The notes beneath the pieces were generated by a model that saw only the letters and a program-made list of their open reading frames with translations, was not told the DNA's origin and made no database searches. 64,000 nt of DNA, taken from Effusibacillus consociatus (lineage in GTDB: Bacteria; Bacillota; Bacilli; Tumebacillales; Effusibacillaceae). Numbering within the stretch: position 1 is the first letter of the stretch; each line of letters begins with the position of its first letter. The stretch lies in assembly GCF_042652925.1 (NCBI RefSeq), contig NZ_JBHSHC010000096.1, positions 124,001-188,000 of the forward strand, given 5' to 3'. The translations under genes were made by a program, and so were the position numbers. Below are positions 59,363 to 64,000 of the stretch, piece by piece.

Positions 59363-60871
59363 ATGAGTGCCACAATTGTGACAGGGAAAATGAAAAACTA
59401 TATCGGCGGGGCTTGGGTGGAAGCCAATACCGATCGCTATGAAGATGTCCCCAATCCGGCTACCGGGGAGTCTCTGGCTCAGGTGCCTCTTTCTGCAAAG
59501 GAAGATGTGGATGCCGCGGTAAAAGCTGCACTGTCCGCTTTTCCGGAGTGGAGTGAAACGCCCGTTGTAGAGCGTGCACGAGTGATGTTTCGGTTCCAGC
59601 AATTGCTGGCTCAACATCAAGATGAGTTGGCCCGGATGATCACATTGGAGAACGGCAAAAACTTGGCAGAGGCCCATGCGGAGGTTCTCCGCGGTATCGA
59701 GATGGTTGAATTTGCAGCTGGCATGCCTACCCTGATGATGGGGGAGACGATTCCCAACATTGCGAAAGATATCGATTGTGAGGTTCGCCGCTTCCCCCTG
59801 GGAGTGGTTGCCGGTATTCCCCCGTTTAACTTTCCGCTGATGGTCCCGATGTGGATGTACCCGATTGCAATCGCTGCGGGCAACACGTTTGTTTTAAAAC
59901 CTTCGGAGCGCACACCCCTGTCCTCAATTCGGGCTGCCGAACTGCTCAAAGAGGCCGGTCTGCCGGATGGAGTCTTTAACATCGTGAACGGAGCACATGA
60001 AGTAGTCAACGGTCTTCTCGAGCATCCCGACGTGAAAGCGATTTCGTTTGTCGGATCCCAGCCTGTCGCAGAGTATATCTATAAGACTGCGGCCGCTAAC
60101 GGGAAGCGGGTTCAGGCATTGGCTGGGGCGAAGAACCATCATTTGGTGATGCCCGACACCGATTTGAAAAGGGCAGCGAAAACGATTGTCAGTTCTGCGT
60201 TCGGCTGTGCGGGGGAACGCTGTATGGCAGCCAGTGTTGCGGTAGTGGTTAACTCTGTGGCGGATGAGTTCATTCAACACCTGATTGATGAGTCCAACGC
60301 ATTAAAAATGGGCAATGGCCTCGAAGCGGGTGTCGATCTGGGCCCCGTCATCCGTTCCTACCATTTGGAACGGGTTCATGATTATATTGACCGAGGGATC
60401 GAGGCCGGCGCAAATCTAGTACGGGATGGTCGGCAGGATGCGGCGGATCACGGAAAGGGATACTTCCTTGGTCCCACCATCTTTGACAACGCAAACACTG
60501 AAATGGTGATTGTGCGTGACGAAATTTTTGCCCCGGTGTTGAGTGTAATCCGCGTGGCCGATTTTGACGAGGGTGTTGAAACAATCAGCAAATCCCGTTA
60601 CGGAAACGGTGCCTGCATTTATACCGGAAGCGGCAGATTGGCGAGGGAATTCGTTCAGCGGGCGGAAGCGGGAATGGTGGGGGTCAATGTCGGAGTCCCC
60701 GCTCCTATGGGATTCTTTGCGTTCACGGGCTGGAAGCAGTCCTTCTATGGGGATCTGCATGCAAACGGGAAAGACGGGGTCGATTTTTATACCAAAAAGA
60801 AGACAGTCACAACCCGCTGGTTCGATGACGGTGAAGTGCATATCGGTTCACAGAAGACTTTTGTAAAATAG
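59363..60871 (+). CDS. mmsA: CoA-acylating methylmalonate/malonate-semialdehyde dehydrogenase
   Basis: 502 residues, ALDH fold. Catalytic Cys in FGCAGERCMAA near 284, FNFPLMVPMWMYPIA and IAAGNTFVLKPSERTPLSS for NAD binding. The MmsA/IolA type uses CoA without Glu as general base. In this cluster it would oxidise malonate semialdehyde from beta-alanine to acetyl-CoA, or methylmalonate semialdehyde from the thymine branch to propionyl-CoA. AAAGGGG precedes the ATG. Confidence 0.92.
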   Translation: MSATIVTGKMKNYIGGAWVEANTDRYEDVPNPATGESLAQVPLSAKEDVDAAVKAALSAFPEWSETPVVERARVMFRFQQLLAQHQDELARMITLENGKNLAEAHAEVLRGIEMVEFAAGMPTLMMGETIPNIAKDIDCEVRRFPLGVVAGIPPFNFPLMVPMWMYPIAIAAGNTFVLKPSERTPLSSIRAAELLKEAGLPDGVFNIVNGAHEVVNGLLEHPDVKAISFVGSQPVAEYIYKTAAANGKRVQALAGAKNHHLVMPDTDLKRAAKTIVSSAFGCAGERCMAASVAVVVNSVADEFIQHLIDESNALKMGNGLEAGVDLGPVIRSYHLERVHDYIDRGIEAGANLVRDGRQDAADHGKGYFLGPTIFDNANTEMVIVRDEIFAPVLSVIRVADFDEGVETISKSRYGNGACIYTGSGRLAREFVQRAEAGMVGVNVGVPAPMGFFAFTGWKQSFYGDLHANGKDGVDFYTKKKTVTTRWFDDGEVHIGSQKTFVK

Positions 60872-60884
60872 GGGGATCCCACAC

Positions 60885-62252
60885 ATGAACAGTCAGCTTC
60901 AAACGTTCTCGCAGGGGTTGAATAAAGAGGAACTGTTGGAAAAAGACCGCAGCTATATGTGGCATCATATGTCGCAATATAACCCGAATCCGATGATCGC
61001 CACAGAGTCGAAAGGGGCTTGGATTACCGACGTTGACGGGAACCGGTATCTGGACGGCATGTCGGGCCTGTGGTGCGTCAATATCGGATATGGCCGGCAG
61101 GAATTGGCGGATGCTGCGTACGAACAGCTAAAGTCACTGGCCTATTTTCCGCTGACACAAAGTCATGTTCCCGGCATCCGGTTGGCAGAAAAGGTAAGTG
61201 AATGGCTTGGGGATGAGTACCGGGTATTTTTCTCAAACAGCGGATCGGAAGCGAATGAAGTGGCTTTCAAGATCGCCCGTCAATATCACCACCAGAAGGG
61301 GCAGCCGGGTCGATTTAAATTCATCTCCCGCCACCGTGCCTACCACGGAAATACAATGGGAGCACTTGCCGCTACTGGCCAGGCGGTACGGAAGCAAAAG
61401 TATGAACCGCTGGCACCCGGCTTTCTTCATACAGCTCCACCGTATTGTTACCGCTGCCCTTTTGGCAAGACATACGGCAGCTGTAATTTGGAGTGTGCGC
61501 AAGTGTTTGATGAAGTGATTAATTGGGAAGGGGCAGAAACCGTAGCGGGAGTAATCATGGAGCCCACCATTACGGGAGGCGGCGTGATCGTTCCTCCGCC
61601 GGAATATCTGCCCAAGGTGCGGGAGATCTGCGATAAGCTTGGAGTTCTCCTGATCATTGATGAAGTGATCTGCGGTTTTGGCCGCTCGGGCCGCAAATTC
61701 GGGCATCAAAACTTTGGAGTCAAACCGGACATTGTAACGATGGCGAAAGGCATCACCAGCGGGTACCTGCCGCTTTCCGCGACTGCAGTAAGGGCTGACA
61801 TTGCGGATTGCTTTAACGAGCCGGGTACAAACCGGCACTTTCGACATGTCAACACATTTGGCGGAAATCCGGCTGCTTGTGCCCTAGCTGTAAAAAATAT
61901 GGAACTGATAGAAGAAGAAGGGTTGGTAGAGCGGGCAGAACAACTAGGGGTGGCCCTTCGTGAAAAGATTCGGGTGATTGAAAACCATCCGAATGTCGGG
62001 GACATTCGGACCTTCGGATTGATTTGCGGAATCGAGATGGTGGAGAATCGGGACATCAAACAGCCAGCCGAGCCCGACAAAGTGACTAAAGTGATCGCGG
62101 AATCCAAAAAGCGGGGACTCATTATTGGACGAAACGGGGATACAGTTCCCGGATTCAATAACGTGTTAACCATAGCCCCGCCTTTTGCGACGACTGATGA
62201 AGATCTTGAGTTTATCGTTCGGATAGTGAAGGAAGCGTTTGACACGTTGTGA
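60885..62252 (+). CDS. Class III aminotransferase, probable beta-alanine-pyruvate aminotransferase
   Basis: 455 residues, PLP fold type I. Catalytic Lys in VTMAKGITSGYLP, MSGLWCVNIGYGR, NSGSEANEVAFKIARQYH, LLIIDEVICGFGRSG. It removes the amino group of beta-alanine to form malonate semialdehyde, feeding mmsA 13 bases upstream. GGGGGATCC precedes the ATG. A terminator follows. Confidence 0.9.
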   Translation: MNSQLQTFSQGLNKEELLEKDRSYMWHHMSQYNPNPMIATESKGAWITDVDGNRYLDGMSGLWCVNIGYGRQELADAAYEQLKSLAYFPLTQSHVPGIRLAEKVSEWLGDEYRVFFSNSGSEANEVAFKIARQYHHQKGQPGRFKFISRHRAYHGNTMGALAATGQAVRKQKYEPLAPGFLHTAPPYCYRCPFGKTYGSCNLECAQVFDEVINWEGAETVAGVIMEPTITGGGVIVPPPEYLPKVREICDKLGVLLIIDEVICGFGRSGRKFGHQNFGVKPDIVTMAKGITSGYLPLSATAVRADIADCFNEPGTNRHFRHVNTFGGNPAACALAVKNMELIEEEGLVERAEQLGVALREKIRVIENHPNVGDIRTFGLICGIEMVENRDIKQPAEPDKVTKVIAESKKRGLIIGRNGDTVPGFNNVLTIAPPFATTDEDLEFIVRIVKEAFDTL

Positions 62253-62989
62253 TTTTTTTGGCCCTCTCCGGTTAAGAGGAGGGCCTTCTTCTGGCGGTGT
62301 GATGCAACTGAAAAATGTCCGGTCACTTTCTCTAACCAGATTTAACCCCTCGACAAACAAATCACCCATGAAATTCATCCAAAATAACTTTATTTAAAAT
62401 TTATACTAAATTTAATCGATTAAAATACCCGGAAAAATAAGCATCCATCCGGACTACTCTTAGAATTAAGATTGCCAAAGTCCCTCCCGGGACCCCATCA
62501 AAACGTAATCAATCCTGTGTGAGGGATGTCGGACGGCCCTCCAATAATCTGAAAATAGACTACTCTAGCTTCCAAACTTCGGGCTCAACCCCCATGATTC
62601 GAAAAAGGGTTCGGCGAAAACAGGGTTATAATTCCACAACAACAGCCCCCCACAATCGAAGAAATTCGCACCGATTGTTTCACCACGGACTTTGTCCGTT
62701 CCATATCTAGCTCCGGCGCTTTGTCCATTAAGGAAGTACTACTCCCATCCCCATGAAAATCACGATAAACACTTAAAATGGTGTGGGCCACACCAACCGC
62801 GGTTACCTCCACCAAATCAGACAAAAAACGAGCATTTGCAAAAAGTTTTCGATCATTGGAGGAGAGTCTAAAGACAAGACGACCCGAATATTTTGCACTG
62901 GTTGTTTCCCTTATTCTTCCTTCTTAAAAAACAGATTAATTGGATTTATTTGTGAACATTATATGAATTAGTAAAATTTAACAGGTAAA
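62253..62989. other. AT-rich intergenic region at the edge of an accessory locus
   Basis: After the terminator the composition turns AT-rich. On the minus strand 62585-62824 is an open frame ending in VGGCCCGIITLFS; on the plus strand 62783-62971 is a Cys-containing frame ending just before the exporter. Neither has a convincing ribosome site. No other gene is recognised. Confidence 0.45.
62260..62292 (+). terminator. Intrinsic terminator
   Basis: Stem GGCCCTCTCC with GAGGAGGGCC region and a T-rich tail, 7 bases after the aminotransferase. Confidence 0.8.
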
Positions 62990-64000
62990 ATGAGGTATAT
63001 GTATAATATAGTGGTATTGGGTCTTCTTCCTATAGCCACACTTTGGGTAACAAAAGAACTTATTAATATTGTGTCCAGCATCTTACTGAAACAATCGATG
63101 GATTATAACAAGGTTTTTTGGCTTCTCATTTTACAATTCTTAATTATTGTATGTTCGTCGGGAATACGATTAATTCAAGAATACATCGACAAACATACTG
63201 AGATTAAAATTGATTATAATATTCAAAAAATAATTTCAAATAAAACATCATCTGTACCTTTGGCTTATTTTGATATGCCGGAATTCTATGACCACTTGAA
63301 TAGAATACAAGGTAGTGTAGGAAACCGTTTTTTAGCTCCAATCAAAAATAGTTTTCAGATTGGGCAAGCGACAATCCGCCTGATATCATATCTAGCTTTT
63401 TTGCTAACAATTCATTGGAGTTTACTTCTTTTGAGTGTGGCGGCAGCAATACCACTATTTATAATTCAAAAAAAATATGGAAAACGAAGATTTTTGTTAC
63501 TTTATAACCAAACTCCTAAGGCTCGTGAAGGGCAGTATATTACATCTCTGCTTACTAACCGTGAATCAGCGAAGGAAATCCGTTTGTTTCAGTTAGGTGG
63601 GTATCTGTTAGATAGATGGTCGAAAACATATTTCGAAAATGCAAGAGAATCACTAAGGTTATTAAGACGGAACCAAATGTCAAATTTAGGACTAGAAATG
63701 TTTTCAGGACTTTTATTAACTTGTTCTGCTGGGATAATCGTTTGGTTTACTCGAAGTTCGACTGTGCGTATTGGTGATTTTGTTGTAATAAGTCAAGCAG
63801 TACAAGGGACTCAGACATCAATCAATCAGATTTCCTCTCTAGTGGCTCAGATATATGAGGAATCTTTATATATCCAAGACTTTTACAAATTTATTCAATT
63901 TAAAGTTCCGATATTAGAAAGAAGCTCTCAATCAGAATACCCATTTCCTACCCCTTTACAAAGTGGTATTACTTTTGATAATGTTGCTTTTCGCTATACA
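62990..64000 (+). CDS. NisT/SpaT-like peptide ABC exporter, 3' end missing
   Basis: 337 residues visible to the window edge, still in frame. Transmembrane part of a type-1 ABC exporter. Segments like PIATLWVTKELINIV, IRLFQLGGYLLDRW and IGDFVVISQAVQGTQT resemble lantibiotic exporters NisT/SpaT; the ATP-binding domain begins with ITFDNVAFRYT at the very edge. No N-terminal C39 peptidase. The ATG at 62990 has only a weak AGG upstream and lies close to the expected first helix, so the 5' end may be trimmed. AT-rich, unlike most of the window. Confidence 0.78.
   Translation, partial: MRYMYNIVVLGLLPIATLWVTKELINIVSSILLKQSMDYNKVFWLLILQFLIIVCSSGIRLIQEYIDKHTEIKIDYNIQKIISNKTSSVPLAYFDMPEFYDHLNRIQGSVGNRFLAPIKNSFQIGQATIRLISYLAFLLTIHWSLLLLSVAAAIPLFIIQKKYGKRRFLLLYNQTPKAREGQYITSLLTNRESAKEIRLFQLGGYLLDRWSKTYFENARESLRLLRRNQMSNLGLEMFSGLLLTCSAGIIVWFTRSSTVRIGDFVVISQAVQGTQTSINQISSLVAQIYEESLYIQDFYKFIQFKVPILERSSQSEYPFPTPLQSGITFDNVAFRYT

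Noticed and set aside
62783..62971. 62-codon plus-strand frame with several Cys just before the exporter
   Set aside because: No ribosome site, an improbable GTG start and no clear leader; kept only as part of the region description.
1..64000. CRISPR array, prophage or rRNA genes
   Set aside because: I saw no regularly spaced repeats, phage structural genes or rRNA sequence.

Overview
The window looks like a chromosomal segment from an endospore-forming, low-to-moderate-GC Firmicute of the order Bacillales. The evidence is strong Shine-Dalgarno sites, TTG and GTG starts, many intrinsic terminators, an S-box riboswitch over mtnWXBD, a Cse60-type sporulation gene, YmfF/YmfH peptidases and an sppA-RDD pair arranged as in Bacillus. 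The gene mix (fused IcmF, NAD-dependent PreTA pyrimidine catabolism, bactofilin) would fit an Alicyclobacillaceae-like lineage such as Effusibacillus or Tumebacillus, but that placement is inference.

Left part (1-22 kb): the 3' end of icmF is followed by a decayed efflux locus, with a deletion remnant of an ABC-2 permease and a TetR gene carrying a one-base frameshift. Next come a nitroreductase, a Yip1-type membrane protein, an HD-GYP phosphodiesterase, a 2-hydroxyacid dehydrogenase and an amino-acid permease. A tRNA cluster (Leu-CAG, Val-GAC, Ser-CGA) follows. Then come a LysR regulator, a LysM-CAP secreted protein, an SLH-domain surface protein, a LuxR-type regulator, the YmfF/YmfH pair, a MurC-type ligase and a secreted glycerophosphodiesterase.

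Middle (22-44 kb): a short AT-rich accessory patch (22.2-24.4 kb) holds a secreted-protein gene broken by an in-frame amber codon, a PCYCGC lipoprotein and an IS3-family remnant that abuts queC. Then follow queD-queE-queC, bactofilin with an M23 peptidase, an N-terminally truncated ParM-like gene, tcdA, thpR, a minus-strand unit (MFS, FtsW-like, MBL hydrolase, small protein), a divergent RodA-like gene, and methionine salvage (aminotransferase, S-box riboswitch, mtnW-mtnX-mtnB-mtnD). Four very small genes not obvious from long reading frames lie at 40.6-40.9 kb and 43.5-43.9 kb, with a molybdopterin oxidoreductase and cse60 nearby.

Right part (44-64 kb): a DUF1802 gene, a single-component RND exporter, sppA with an RDD partner, and two small hypothetical genes lead into a complete reductive pyrimidine degradation cluster: preT-preA-hydA-ureidopropionase-NCS1 permease, a convergent PucR-type regulator, then mmsA and a class III aminotransferase. 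Together these would turn uracil into beta-alanine and then acetyl-CoA, or thymine into propionyl-CoA. The same 11-base core lies upstream of both preT and the regulator gene and is a candidate PucR site.

After the terminator at 62.3 kb the sequence becomes AT-rich. The window ends inside a NisT/SpaT-like peptide ABC exporter lacking a peptidase domain. Just upstream on the other strand is a short frame ending in a Gly-Gly followed by three cysteines. This edge is the best candidate for an undescribed system, a possible modified-peptide (RiPP) locus, but its core genes would lie outside the window.
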